Shown piece by piece: positions 1 to 9,708 of a DNA stretch of 64,000 nucleotides. A model generated the notes under the pieces. That model searched no databases, was not told the origin of the DNA, and worked only from the letters and a program-made list of their open reading frames with translations. Position 1 is the stretch's first letter. Each line of letters opens with the position of its first letter. This stretch comes from a bacterium (lineage in GTDB: Bacteria > Zhuqueibacterota > Zhuqueibacteria > Residuimicrobiales > Oceaniaggregativiventaceae), in contig JAKQNP010000002.1 of the NCBI GenBank assembly GCA_029565675.1, positions 186,001 to 250,000 of the forward strand, written 5' to 3'. The translations under genes were made by a program, and so were the position numbers.

Positions 1-1
1 A

Positions 2-3000
2 CTGATCGCGGCGAATTATACGCAAACTTTCGACAACTGGTTTAAAGGACGGCCGCGCTGGTTCAGCGATCTTTCCTGGCAAACTGAAATCGCCGGCATA
101 GATGTTCACGCGGGTTCACAGGGGATCGCGATCAGCGATTACAACGATGATGGTTGGCCGGATATCTATATCAGCCGCATTGCATCTCTATCTCCTGATG
201 AGCGTGAGCTCTCCTACATCAACCAGGCAGGATCTTTCTTCATAGAGGATGCAAAAAACCGCCAGATCGATGATCCAGGCCAGAGCCGCGGCTTGCTCTG
301 GGTCGACATCGACAATGACGGCGATTGGGATTTGTTCAATGCACAGACCTCAGGCCCCAACCGGCTCTATCGCAACACCGGTGCGGGTCAGTTCACCGAT
401 ATAACGGCGACGGCCGGGATTGTCGATTTGGGAAGTGTGACGACAACCACGGTTTTGGCGTTCGATATCGAGAATGACGGCGACATGGATCTCTATGCCG
501 CCAATTCTCGTGTTCCCAACGAGTTGTATGTCAATCAGGGGAATGTAGTTTTTTCCCGCGAAAATCGCGGTGCCGATGATGTCGTGGAAACAGGCGTTCC
601 CACACTGTCCGCTGCCGCTGCGGATTTCAATCAAGATGGTTTTACCGACATTTATCTGGTCAAACGAGAGGGTGCAAATCGCTTGTATGTTAACCAGGGC
701 GACGGAACCTTTGTCGATCGGGCTGCGGCTGCCGGTGTTGATTTAAAGTTGCAGAGCAATGGCGCGGTTTGGGCCGACATGGACAACGACGGGGATCTCG
801 ATCTGTTGGTCAGCCAAACATCGCTTACTGGCGATCCTGTCCACTTGCGCATCTATCGCAATGAAGGCGATGGCACATTCACCGATCTCAGTGCGCTCAT
901 CCAGATTCCTTTCGATGGCTACTCTGTGCTTGCCGCTGATTTCGACAACGATGGTTGGGTGGATATTCTGGCCACCGATGAACATGATGCAGGCAAATTC
1001 TACCACAACGACAGCAATTGGAAATTCAGCCACTGGGCGGACAGCGGTGCGGAAGTCAACGGCGGCGATGTGCGCGGTGCGGCGGTGGTCGATATTGATC
1101 GGGATGGCGATGTAGATGTGGTGGTGGTGCGCGCCGATGCCTTCAATATACTGTTGCTGAACAATCTCGACAACAACAACCATTTTCTGCAGATCGAAGT
1201 CGACGGTCCAGCCGGCAACCGCGGTGGTTTCGGTACTCGTATCTGGGTCTATCGCAGCGGGGAGCTCGGCAATCCAGCTGCTTTGCTCGGCTATCGCGAA
1301 GTGGTGTCTGCTTCCGGCCATCAGTCACAAAGCTCAGCTGTGCAGCATTATGGGCTGGGCACCCATTCCGCCTGTGATGTGATGGCGCGATTCAGCGACG
1401 GTACCATCGTCATCGAACGGCAAGTCGCTGCCGATCAATTGTTGTTCCTTCAACCCGGTGCGCCGGGCCAGGGCAGCGGCGAACCGGCAGTTTTGCTGAT
1501 GCAATCCGGAAATGGCCAATCCGCAACTGTCGGCAATCTGCTGCCAGATCCAATCGCAGTCCAGGTTCGCGATGTGAAAAACAATCCAGTTCAAGGGGCC
1601 CGGGTCGATTTCACTCTCCAAAGCGGGTCGGCACAAATTCTTGCTCCCACAAGCAGCGGAGAATCAATCGGGTTTCAAACCGAAAGCTCCACCCTCGGAG
1701 GATCGAGTTTATGGGCTTATGACCGCAGTTGTTCGGGCAACGGCATGGTGATGGTTCTTTATGAATCGCCCTCCAGCGGCACTGTCGAGGCCAATATCGA
1801 TTTGGCATCTGCCGGTGGATATTATGTCTGGATGCGCGCCTTGCATATGGGCCGCAGTGGGCTGGTTCTTTTGCAGGTCGACGACGGTGCGGCCTTGACG
1901 GTGCCGATCGAGTCTGCTGGCCAGTGGAATTGGTATCGGGTCCACTCTTCAAACACCCCACACCTTTTTCAGCTCGCTGCCGGCAGACGCAGGTTTCGAC
2001 TCACCTTGCCCGCAGCGGTTTGCGTGGACCGGGTCTTGCTTAGCCAGGATCCGAACTATCTTCCGGTGGGTATCGGCGACGAGGATGCCAATCCACTGCT
2101 TACGGACTCTTTTGGCGTCGCCAGCCGCGCCGTGCGGATGGGAAACACCGCCGGGCCGGTGCAAATCAGCGCTCAGTTGTATCGCAACGGTCTGCCGCTG
2201 AACGGCCAAACCCAGCAGTTTGACCTCGTCGCCCAGCCGGGCGAGCCGATCTCTTTCGCTGTCTCTGGCGATAGACAGATCGGTGAAATTGGCGTGCCTT
2301 TGGCAGAACCCTTTGCCGTCGATGTCTTTGATGTTTTTAACAACCATGTCCCCGCTGTCCCGGTTACTTTTGAACTGGTGTCCGGCGGCGGTACCCTGCA
2401 ACCATCAGGCATGATTTTAACCAATGATCGGGGACATGCGGAAACCGTATTGACTCCTGGTGAGGCAGGCAGTCTACAGCAGGTTCGCGCCACCATTGCC
2501 GGTCTTCCCGGATCCCCTTATCTTTTTACCGCAACTGTACGCGGGGTGGCTTCATCGCTTCACAAGATCTCTGGCGATGGCCAGTCCGATGCGGTGTCTG
2601 TATTGTTGGCCGAGCCCCTGCGCGTGCGTGTGATGGTCGCGGACAATGAACCTGCGCCGTCTTATCCGGTAACTTTTCGCATTGTCTCCGGCGGCGGTTC
2701 TTTACAGAGCAATTTCGTTGCTGTACAACCCGAGTACCAAACTCAAGCGATCGCATCTGACACTTCTCTTACGCTGATCAGTGACAGCGAAGGTTATGTA
2801 CAGATCTACTGGCGGTTGGGTACGAAAGCAGGCACCCAACAGGTCGTGGCGCAGGCTCCCGGGTTGACTGGCAGTCCGATTGAATTTCTTGCCAATGCCC
2901 TGCCGGATCGCGCCAGCCGTATTTTTGCTTTTTCCGGCAACGAGCAGAGCGCGCCGATTATGGAGAATTTGCCTGAACCATTCGTCGTACGTGTGGTCGA

Positions 3001-6000
3001 TGTCTACAACAATCCGATTGCCAATCACCTGGTTTCGTTTACCTCACTCACTGCTGGAGGAATATTTACCGCTACCGGCACCTCGAACCAACAGGTTCGC
3101 ACCGATTCCCTGGGCTATGCCCGCAGCCAATATCGGCTCGGAACGATGATCGGAACCGATACCTACCACGTACAGGCTATCGCGGTCTATTTGTCCACCC
3201 CGCTTTCGGGGTCGCCGGTCGATTTCTATGCCAGCGGAATACCTGGCGTGGCCAGCCTTGCCTACAAACTGTGGACCGAAGGACCAATTGACACCGTTGG
3301 CACCACCTTGAGCGAACCGCTGCGAGTCAAAATTACGGACAGCCAGCAAAATCCAGTTTCCGGATATCCGGTTCTTTTTCAGGTGGTCAACGGTGGGGGC
3401 AAAGTCGATGAACAGAACTCGGTGAGCAAAACGACAGACAGTCAGGGAATCGCGCGAGCGATCTTTCGCCTGGGACCGACAGCGGGTATGCTCAACCACA
3501 CCGTTGAAGCGCGAATTCCCAATTTGACCCCAAGCGTCCTGCAATTTACCGCCTCAGCCTGCGCCGGCTCGCCTTATCGCCTGGAAGAGATCAGCGGCAA
3601 TAAGCAAGTCGGCTCGGTCAACAGCACCTTGTTAAGGCCTTTTGTCGTGCGGATATCCGATTTTTACGGCAATGCAACGGCCAATCATCAGGCAATCTTT
3701 CAGGTAATCAGCCAGGAGGGCACTTTTTCCGGCAGCCGTATGGTTGATGCTTTTTCAAATGAGCTCGGCTTGGCTTCCGCTCACCTGACTCTGGGATCTC
3801 AGGTCGGGGATTCGCTTTATTGGGCTGAAGTGCGGAGTTATTATCGCGGTGCCGAGCTGCAGCAAAGTCCCATCCGATTTGTCGCTTCTGGTTTGTTCGC
3901 CCAACCGGTGCGGCTGGTTTCGATCACCGACGGTTCGTTGATGCTCGGAGCCGCTTTCCAGGAATTGAAGACTCCTTTGCGGGTCAAAGTTGTGGATGCT
4001 GAAAACAAAGGAGTAGCGGGTATTCCGGTCAATTATACCGTAATATCCGGCAACGGTTCTCTCTTGCCCGATCAGCAGACGCAAATTCAGTGTATTACCG
4101 ATGGAGAAGGACTGGCGGAAGCGCGCTGGATTCTCGGTTCATCGACTGAAGAACAAAAAGTGCAAGCAGCAGTCCTTTTCAACGGCAGTCATCTGCAGAA
4201 TTCTCCTTTCACTTTTTCTGCGATTGCCGTTGCCACTCAACCGGCTCGTTTGCTGCAGGTTTCTGGCGATCTGCAGACTGGAATCGTGGGGCAGCTGTTG
4301 GAACACGATTTGGTTGTCAAAGTTGTGGATATGCTTGGCTTGCCGGTCAGCGATCATCCGGTTCGCTTTCAAGTCATCCAAGGTGATGCGGTTTTTCAGT
4401 CTACCAGTGCACCAAGTGCGGTTTATTATACCAGCAAAGAAGGAGAGGCCGGCGCCCGCCTGATTCTGGGAACGGTTGCCGGTCATCAAATACATCGAAT
4501 CAGGGTGACCTCAATCGATACCCAGGGCCAAGATCTTGATGGCTCGCCGCAAGTTTTTGTCTGCAGTGCACTGCCGGCAGCACCCGATTGGCAAAACTCT
4601 CAATTGACTGCAACCTCGCCCATTCCTGCAAACGGAGTGGCGTATGCCGCTCTGAATGTGCGGATCGCCGATTCCTACGACAATCCGATTGCCGATCGAC
4701 TGCTTAAATTCAGTGCGTCACCGGATTTTCTGCAAATCGATCCCGAACAGGGAAAGACCGATTCTTCCGGATCTTTATACGCCCGGGCGGTTTGCACTGT
4801 GCCCGGTGTTTATACGGTTCGCTGTCAAGATTTGGAGAGCGGTGCTTGGATTTCGGCATCTGGGCAAATCGAATTCATCTCTTCCCCGGCAGCGCGGATT
4901 GTCCGCATTTCCGGTCAAGACCAGATCGGCTATCTCTATTCACAGCTGGCGCAACCTCTGCAAGTGCTGATAACCGATATCCAGAACCGCCCGGTCGCCG
5001 GTTTTCCGGTCCATTTCTCTGGTGATTCCAGCCGGGTAAGCTTTTTGACATCTCTGCCCGTGGTCAGCGACGATCAAGGCATTGCCACGACCTGGATTCT
5101 TTGCCGCGATTTGCTCGGTTCTGCCATCATCACAGCACAGGCACCTGGATTGACCGGCCATCCAGTGCTGTTCGACGTCCAAGTCAAAGAACCCCAAAGC
5201 TTTCAAGTGGTCGCACTGACACCGTCGCCGATTGTCGGGTTGGCTGCTCAGGATTCGCTCGTCGATGTCCAGGTGCAGTGCGTGGATGACCAGAACCGGC
5301 CGATTGGTAGCCAAAAGCTCTATTTTACTGTCGAACTGGCGCAAATGGCAACTGTCGATTCCCTTTTCCATCGCACCCGCTATGATGGCAAAACGACAGC
5401 CAGTCTGCGTTTCGGCAATCAGAGTGGGCAGACCCAGCTGCGCATCGCTGACAGCGAGGGCAAGGTCAAACTCACCTTCGATATTGTGGTCAAACCTTCT
5501 ACAGCGGGCAAGATACAGGCCGATTCTGGCGATCAACAGCAAGGAATCGTCGGCAAACAGCTCGCGCGTTCTCTGGTGGTTCGGGTTGCCGACACCTTCG
5601 GCAATGCGGTTCAGGGCGTCCGGGTGACCTTTGCGGTGGCCGAAGGTGATGGCCACCTGATCGGTGATTCAGTCAAGGACACCGATAGCGATGGTCGGGC
5701 CGCCATCGAATACCAGCTTGGCACGCGCAGCGGCGAACAAGTTATCGAAGCTACCACCGATTTGCTGCCGGGTGAAAAAGCCGTATTCCGCTGTCAGGCG
5801 CTTCCCGACCAACCATGGATCTTGATTCATGCCGGGGGGCAACAACAGACCGGTATCGCCAAACATCTCCTCAGCCAAAAGATAGCGGTCAGAGTGAATG
5901 ACCGTTATAGCAATGGTGTGCCGGGTACCCCGGTCTTCTTTCGCAGCAATGAGTCTGATGATCGCTTGTTGCCGTCGGAGATTGCGATTACCGACAGCAC

Positions 6001-7240
6001 AGGTGTTGCCCGAGTTGCCTGGATACTCGGAAGCCGTCCGGGTCTGCAAAGTCTGGCGGCCGTCCGCGATGGACTGCAGAATTCTCCGCTGCAATTCATC
6101 GCCGTTGTCTTGCCGAACAACCCGCCGACAATATCAGCTCCGGATAGTGTCAGGGTGCGCGAGACCGAACCTTTGGTGATAGAAATCGAATTGCTCGACC
6201 AGGAACAGGATCCAATCGTGTTGCAGGCCGCCGATTTGCCTACGGGCGCCCATTTTGATTCGACAGTGATAACCTGGGTCCCCGACTATGGGCAGGCAGG
6301 TTTCTACGATGTGTGGTTGACCGCAGTCGACAGCACCGGCGCCACTTCGCGGAAAAATATTTCTATCAAAGTGGAAAGGGGCAACCGCAAGCCGAAAATA
6401 ATCGAAGAGTTGACCATGCCGACGGAACGCAACCTCGGTACAGTCAAACAACTGGGAAATGTAGAATTCAGGGTAGCCGCTTTCGATCCCGACGGCGATC
6501 CGCTGGCTATCGTCTGGACAGTCAACGATCAGATTGCCGGCTCTTCAACATCTTTTTATTTTCAGGGCCAGTTGTATCCCCCAGGTGATATTCAAGTGCA
6601 AGCGCTCGTTTTTGACCCCTATGACACCACGCGGGTGACCTGGTCGTTTCAGCTGATTACCCCGGTTGACCTCGAAACTTTTTGCGGCGAGAGCGTGCCG
6701 TTCAATGGAATTCAATTGACCTGGAAAGTCCGGGCAGGAAAACAACCCCGCGGTTTTTTTGTGCTCAGGGCCGCACAGGAGAACGGCACTTATGAACGGA
6801 TCAGCGGTTTGATACCGAGCAACACGACAGGGGATTATCGCTTCTTCGATGACACCATTGTAGACGAACCGCTGCAGGTATGGCATTATCGCTTGCAGGA
6901 TGTGCAGTTTTCCGGCGAAATCGGTGAACACGCAGCGATCGCGGTGTCTCCCGTTGTGCCGACCGAGTTCTGCCTCTATCCAAACCACCCCAATCCCTTC
7001 AATCCGGAAACGTCGATTCGTTTCCAGCTGTCAGAATCCGCTCCGGTGCGTTTGACAATCATCGATCTCATGGGCCGGCATGTCGCTACCCTGGTCGACG
7101 GCCCCTTTGCAGCCGGGTTTTATCGCCGGAGCTGGAACGGCTCTACCGATGCCGGGGATCCTGCTGCATCGGGTATCTATTTTGCGATGCTCATTTCCGG
7201 TCAGAAACGCGCCAGCCAAAAACTCATCCTGTTGCGCTAA
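2..7240 (+). CDS. Giant exported FG-GAP / Ig-like repeat protein with C-terminal FlgD-type sorting domain (5' partial)
   Basis: The frame is open from base 2 with no stop, so the true start lies left of the window; about 2,412 residues are visible. In order: at least seven FG-GAP/VCBS loops with acidic DxDxDGxxDL calcium-type motifs (to about 1150); an ASPIC/UnbV-like segment (about 1150-1450); thirteen Big_1-like Ig modules of about 100 residues, many beginning with SG(N/D)xQ and carrying a D..NPV.G.PV.F core (about 1490-6110); two further Ig-like domains; a fibronectin-like stretch; and a terminal domain with YPNHPNPFNPETSI, LIDLMGRHVATLV-like and SGIYFAML motifs typical of FlgD-like/T9SS type A tails. 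A carbohydrate-binding-like domain (about 1680-2080) interrupts the first Ig module. It is probably cell-surface or secreted; ligand unknown. Domain calls come from motif recognition and module boundaries are approximate. Confidence 0.9.
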   Translation: MIAANYTQTFDNWFKGRPRWFSDLSWQTEIAGIDVHAGSQGIAISDYNDDGWPDIYISRIASLSPDERELSYINQAGSFFIEDAKNRQIDDPGQSRGLLWVDIDNDGDWDLFNAQTSGPNRLYRNTGAGQFTDITATAGIVDLGSVTTTTVLAFDIENDGDMDLYAANSRVPNELYVNQGNVVFSRENRGADDVVETGVPTLSAAAADFNQDGFTDIYLVKREGANRLYVNQGDGTFVDRAAAAGVDLKLQSNGAVWADMDNDGDLDLLVSQTSLTGDPVHLRIYRNEGDGTFTDLSALIQIPFDGYSVLAADFDNDGWVDILATDEHDAGKFYHNDSNWKFSHWADSGAEVNGGDVRGAAVVDIDRDGDVDVVVVRADAFNILLLNNLDNNNHFLQIEVDGPAGNRGGFGTRIWVYRSGELGNPAALLGYREVVSASGHQSQSSAVQHYGLGTHSACDVMARFSDGTIVIERQVAADQLLFLQPGAPGQGSGEPAVLLMQSGNGQSATVGNLLPDPIAVQVRDVKNNPVQGARVDFTLQSGSAQILAPTSSGESIGFQTESSTLGGSSLWAYDRSCSGNGMVMVLYESPSSGTVEANIDLASAGGYYVWMRALHMGRSGLVLLQVDDGAALTVPIESAGQWNWYRVHSSNTPHLFQLAAGRRRFRLTLPAAVCVDRVLLSQDPNYLPVGIGDEDANPLLTDSFGVASRAVRMGNTAGPVQISAQLYRNGLPLNGQTQQFDLVAQPGEPISFAVSGDRQIGEIGVPLAEPFAVDVFDVFNNHVPAVPVTFELVSGGGTLQPSGMILTNDRGHAETVLTPGEAGSLQQVRATIAGLPGSPYLFTATVRGVASSLHKISGDGQSDAVSVLLAEPLRVRVMVADNEPAPSYPVTFRIVSGGGSLQSNFVAVQPEYQTQAIASDTSLTLISDSEGYVQIYWRLGTKAGTQQVVAQAPGLTGSPIEFLANALPDRASRIFAFSGNEQSAPIMENLPEPFVVRVVDVYNNPIANHLVSFTSLTAGGIFTATGTSNQQVRTDSLGYARSQYRLGTMIGTDTYHVQAIAVYLSTPLSGSPVDFYASGIPGVASLAYKLWTEGPIDTVGTTLSEPLRVKITDSQQNPVSGYPVLFQVVNGGGKVDEQNSVSKTTDSQGIARAIFRLGPTAGMLNHTVEARIPNLTPSVLQFTASACAGSPYRLEEISGNKQVGSVNSTLLRPFVVRISDFYGNATANHQAIFQVISQEGTFSGSRMVDAFSNELGLASAHLTLGSQVGDSLYWAEVRSYYRGAELQQSPIRFVASGLFAQPVRLVSITDGSLMLGAAFQELKTPLRVKVVDAENKGVAGIPVNYTVISGNGSLLPDQQTQIQCITDGEGLAEARWILGSSTEEQKVQAAVLFNGSHLQNSPFTFSAIAVATQPARLLQVSGDLQTGIVGQLLEHDLVVKVVDMLGLPVSDHPVRFQVIQGDAVFQSTSAPSAVYYTSKEGEAGARLILGTVAGHQIHRIRVTSIDTQGQDLDGSPQVFVCSALPAAPDWQNSQLTATSPIPANGVAYAALNVRIADSYDNPIADRLLKFSASPDFLQIDPEQGKTDSSGSLYARAVCTVPGVYTVRCQDLESGAWISASGQIEFISSPAARIVRISGQDQIGYLYSQLAQPLQVLITDIQNRPVAGFPVHFSGDSSRVSFLTSLPVVSDDQGIATTWILCRDLLGSAIITAQAPGLTGHPVLFDVQVKEPQSFQVVALTPSPIVGLAAQDSLVDVQVQCVDDQNRPIGSQKLYFTVELAQMATVDSLFHRTRYDGKTTASLRFGNQSGQTQLRIADSEGKVKLTFDIVVKPSTAGKIQADSGDQQQGIVGKQLARSLVVRVADTFGNAVQGVRVTFAVAEGDGHLIGDSVKDTDSDGRAAIEYQLGTRSGEQVIEATTDLLPGEKAVFRCQALPDQPWILIHAGGQQQTGIAKHLLSQKIAVRVNDRYSNGVPGTPVFFRSNESDDRLLPSEIAITDSTGVARVAWILGSRPGLQSLAAVRDGLQNSPLQFIAVVLPNNPPTISAPDSVRVRETEPLVIEIELLDQEQDPIVLQAADLPTGAHFDSTVITWVPDYGQAGFYDVWLTAVDSTGATSRKNISIKVERGNRKPKIIEELTMPTERNLGTVKQLGNVEFRVAAFDPDGDPLAIVWTVNDQIAGSSTSFYFQGQLYPPGDIQVQALVFDPYDTTRVTWSFQLITPVDLETFCGESVPFNGIQLTWKVRAGKQPRGFFVLRAAQENGTYERISGLIPSNTTGDYRFFDDTIVDEPLQVWHYRLQDVQFSGEIGEHAAIAVSPVVPTEFCLYPNHPNPFNPETSIRFQLSESAPVRLTIIDLMGRHVATLVDGPFAAGFYRRSWNGSTDAGDPAASGIYFAMLISGQKRASQKLILLR

Positions 7241-7381
7241 ATCGCCAGCCGGCCTGAATCCGCTCCAACAGCTGATCGGACTCAGGCCGGCAACTCTTCC
7301 GGTCAGTGTGAAAAACCATTGGATTCCAAACGTCTGTTTCTTAAATTGCAGCAACTGTTTATCAATCAACATTTGCGGTTT

Positions 7382-8266
7382 ATGACTGAATTATCCAACA
7401 TTCGGTTCGATCCCTTTGCCCATCCTGAAGGGATTGCCGATTTCATGAACTTTTTCGGGGTAAAAAGCGAGGCGCCGACAGGCGAATTTTTGCGCACCCT
7501 GTTGCGCTCATTTGCCCGCCTGCCTTATGAAAATATCAGCAAAATTATCAAATTGAACCGCAACCTCGATTCGCCAAATCCTTTGCGCTTGCCCGAAGAG
7601 GTTATTTCTGATCATGTTCGTCACCATTTGGGCGGTACCTGTTTTTCCTTGACCTATTTTCTGCAGACCATCCTCACCCATCATGGCTTTATCAGCTATT
7701 CCATCACCGCACATATGCGCAATCGCCCCAACGTGCACTGTGCCCTCATCGCCATCTGTGAGGGCAAAAAGTGGTTGCTCGATCCAGGCTATTTGCTCAA
7801 TGACCCGATGGAAATTGACCCGGACCGTCCGCGAATTTTTCGCTCTCCACACACCGGGGTGGAGCTGCGCTTTGACCGTGAGACTGAACTTTATCATCTC
7901 TATACTTTCGACCACCAACAGAGCAAGTGGCGCTATTGTTTTCATGACCAGCCCTTGTCCTTCGATGAATTCCTCCGTTATTGGCTGGCATCTTTTCACG
8001 CTTCCACCATGCATGGCATTTGCATCACCCAGTTGTCAGAAAACGGCATGATCTATCTGCACAACGATTTTTTACAGGTTTCCCAGCTCAGCGGCAAGAA
8101 AAAACAACGAATCCACGGGGATGTACAAAAGGTCATCGAGTCGATTTTTCAAATAGACGGCGATTGGGTGGACGAAGCGCTGACCGCAATCGGGAAAAAT
8201 ATGCGCTGGGAACAGGAACAGGGTCTTTTTGTACCGCGAAAGAAAGTGACCGATGAAACCATCTGA
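7382..8266 (+). CDS. Arylamine N-acetyltransferase-family protein
   Basis: This resembles the NAT family, cytosolic cysteine acyltransferases that move acetyl from CoA to arylamines or related amines. Visible hallmarks are LPYENISKI near the N-terminus, GGTCF with the candidate catalytic Cys, NVHCALIA with the His and LLDPGYLL with the Asp. Numbered from the upstream TTG at 7319, these are Cys108, His140 and Asp155. The ATG at 7382 is preferred to that TTG because it gives a family-typical N-terminus, although neither has a convincing ribosome binding site. The gene overlaps the next one by 14 bp, so the two are probably cotranscribed. The sequence is divergent from textbook NATs (GGTCF rather than GGYCFE), so the substrate may differ. 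Confidence 0.75.
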   Translation: MTELSNIRFDPFAHPEGIADFMNFFGVKSEAPTGEFLRTLLRSFARLPYENISKIIKLNRNLDSPNPLRLPEEVISDHVRHHLGGTCFSLTYFLQTILTHHGFISYSITAHMRNRPNVHCALIAICEGKKWLLDPGYLLNDPMEIDPDRPRIFRSPHTGVELRFDRETELYHLYTFDHQQSKWRYCFHDQPLSFDEFLRYWLASFHASTMHGICITQLSENGMIYLHNDFLQVSQLSGKKKQRIHGDVQKVIESIFQIDGDWVDEALTAIGKNMRWEQEQGLFVPRKKVTDETI

Positions 8267-8795
8267 ACCTTTGCCGGTAAAACTGTTTTGCGGAGTGCTT
8301 TTTTCCGATGAAAAGCTGCGAGATTGCGCCTATCAACGGCTGCAAGAGCGGTTCGGTCCTGTCGATTATCGCAGCCCTGTTTTCCCCTTTGACTGTACCG
8401 ACTATTATCGCGATGAGATGGGCTGGCCAATAGATCGGCAGTTCATCTCACTTTTTTCTTTGATTTCACCAAAGGAATTGCCGGAGATCAAAATCGCCTG
8501 TAATCAGATCGAGGACGAGTTGGCGCCGAGCGGACGCAAAGTCAATCTAGATGCAGGTTATCTCGACTACGACAAGGTTGTTTTGGCGTCCGCCAAGTAC
8601 AATGCCCATAAAATCTATTTGGATCATGGCATTTACGCCGATCTGACCCTCTCTTTCCACCGCGGCGTGTTCGAACCCTCTGCCTATGCTTTTCCTGATT
8701 TTAAAAGCGGTGCTTACAATTCGGTCTTTTTCCACATTCGCTGCAAATACAAGGGACAGATGCGCAGATGGCTGAGCGAAAATCAGGTCAAATGA
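8253..8795 (+). CDS. DUF4416 family protein
   Basis: A 180-residue protein with the DUF4416 pattern: an N-terminal P-V-K-L-F start, FDCTDYYRDEMGWPIDRQF, a VNLDAGYLDYDKVVLASAKY core, then HKIYLDHGIYADLTL and a final AYAFPDFKSGAY. The family is conserved in many anaerobic and uncultivated bacteria and has no established function. No signal peptide or membrane segment is visible. Its start lies within the last codons of the preceding NAT-like gene, and a terminator follows directly, making it the last gene of this plus-strand unit. Family assignment is by motif memory. Confidence 0.8.
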   Translation: MKPSEPLPVKLFCGVLFSDEKLRDCAYQRLQERFGPVDYRSPVFPFDCTDYYRDEMGWPIDRQFISLFSLISPKELPEIKIACNQIEDELAPSGRKVNLDAGYLDYDKVVLASAKYNAHKIYLDHGIYADLTLSFHRGVFEPSAYAFPDFKSGAYNSVFFHIRCKYKGQMRRWLSENQVK

Positions 8796-9099
8796 ATCGA
8801 TATTCCGGTTATTGAGGATCCAAGGGCAGGTTGTTGGCGCGAACCAGCCCTTTTTCATGCACACCCGGAAACTTCCATTTCACTGGGGAAAGTGAGTTTC
8901 CTGCACCTCTGGGAGAGAGAACCGTCCGCCTGGCGGCGACGAACTTTCCAATCGATGCGTGAAGAGAACCGTACGCAGTCGAGGGCCGGCCAGCAGCAAG
9001 GTTATCATCTCAAAGCCTGCTGACCGGTTACCAGACTTCCTTCCTCAAGGTTCGAATGGTGATTGCCGGATTCGCCGGCAGCTATCGCATGTCTTAATG
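8796..9099. other. Convergent intergenic region between DUF4416 and argA
   Basis: About 300 bp without a credible gene. It holds the plus-strand terminator at 8822-8855. A short imperfect hairpin lies near 8930, and an element resembling AGAGAACCGT(C/A)CGC occurs twice (about 8928 and 8962). A 6-bp perfect hairpin, TGCCGG/CCGGCA, spans 9064-9080 about 20 bp beyond the argA stop; it lacks a T-run on the minus strand, so it is at best a weak 3' end for the amino-acid operon. Confidence 0.5.
8822..8855 (+). terminator. Rho-independent terminator closing the surface protein/NAT/DUF4416 unit
   Basis: AGGGC-A-GGTT at 8823-8832 pairs with AACC-A-GCCCT at 8842-8851. The stem has nine pairs with one A/A mismatch and a 9-nt loop, and it runs straight into five T residues. 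It lies 27 bp after the DUF4416 stop. Confidence 0.75.
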
Positions 9100-9579
9100 T
9101 CAGGGATTATCCTGATGATCCGCGGATGGGGCAAGGATATGGAGCATGGCGATTTCATCGCAGTCGGGAAACTTGGGGCAGTTGATGCAATCTTTCCAGA
9201 CTTTATGGGGCAATTCGCTTTTATCGATTTCCTGGAATCCAAACTTTTTGAAAAATTCAGGTTTGTAAGTCAGCGAGAATATTTTGGGGCATTCCAGTTC
9301 CCGTGCATCCCGGAGTAAAAAATCGACAATTTGCCGACCATAACCTTTTCTTAGGTGTTCGGGATTTACAGCGAGCGAACGTATTTCAGCGATATCGTCC
9401 CACACGATATGCAGTGCGCCGCAGGCGATGATTTGCTCATCTTCCTCGATGACAACGAAATCCCGCAGAGCGGTATATACCTGGAGACGTGAGCGACCGA
9501 GCATATCGCCTTTTTGTGCCCAATCGGAGATCAGTGTAACGATGGCTGGAACATCTTTGATTTTTGCTCTTCTGACCAT
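9100..9579 (-). CDS. argA: Short-form N-acetylglutamate synthase (GNAT family)
   Basis: A single-domain GNAT acetyltransferase of 159 residues that probably makes N-acetylglutamate from glutamate and acetyl-CoA, the first step of arginine synthesis. Visible features are a VRRAKIKDVPAI start, the acetyl-CoA loop around LRKGYGRQIVDFLL, YKPEFFKKFGF, and a C-terminal CINCPKFPDCDEIAM segment characteristic of short NAGS proteins. The ATG at 9579 was chosen because the 24 upstream in-frame residues do not look like the family and reach into the intergenic hairpin region. It is the last gene of the minus-strand operon, 97 bp after argD. If ArgJ in the same operon is bifunctional, this enzyme would mainly serve to prime the acetyl cycle. 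Confidence 0.8.
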   Translation of the reverse strand: MVRRAKIKDVPAIVTLISDWAQKGDMLGRSRLQVYTALRDFVVIEEDEQIIACGALHIVWDDIAEIRSLAVNPEHLRKGYGRQIVDFLLRDARELECPKIFSLTYKPEFFKKFGFQEIDKSELPHKVWKDCINCPKFPDCDEIAMLHILAPSADHQDNP

Positions 9580-9674
9580 TGTATAGGCCTTTCGGCATGC
9601 GGTATTAGCTAATTTTGGCGAACCTTGCTGGGCCGCCCCCTCATTTGGCAACTCGGATGATTTGAACGCCAGGG

Positions 9675-9708
9675 CATTAAGCGCGGCCGGAACTTGTCGC
9701 GCTTAATG
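9675..9708 (-). promoter_or_regulatory. 11-bp inverted repeat at the argD stop / argD-argA junction
   Basis: CATTAAGCGCG at 9675-9685 and CGCGCTTAATG at 9698-9708 are perfect inverted copies separated by 12 nt. They cover the last argD codons and its TAA stop. There is no T-run on the minus strand, so this is not a classical terminator. It could stabilise the upstream mRNA, act as a processing site, or reduce readthrough into argA. Confidence 0.5.

Noticed and set aside
1490-6110. Tandem DNA repeats or CRISPR-like array in the Ig-module region
   Set aside because: The periodicity is at protein level; nucleotide copies are too diverged to be DNA repeats.
9050-9080. GGTTCGAAT resembling a tRNA T-loop
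   Set aside because: The flanking bases do not form a T stem, and no acceptor, anticodon or CCA context exists.
8959-9318. 119-codon plus-strand frame
   Set aside because: It runs antisense into argA and has no motif or ribosome site.
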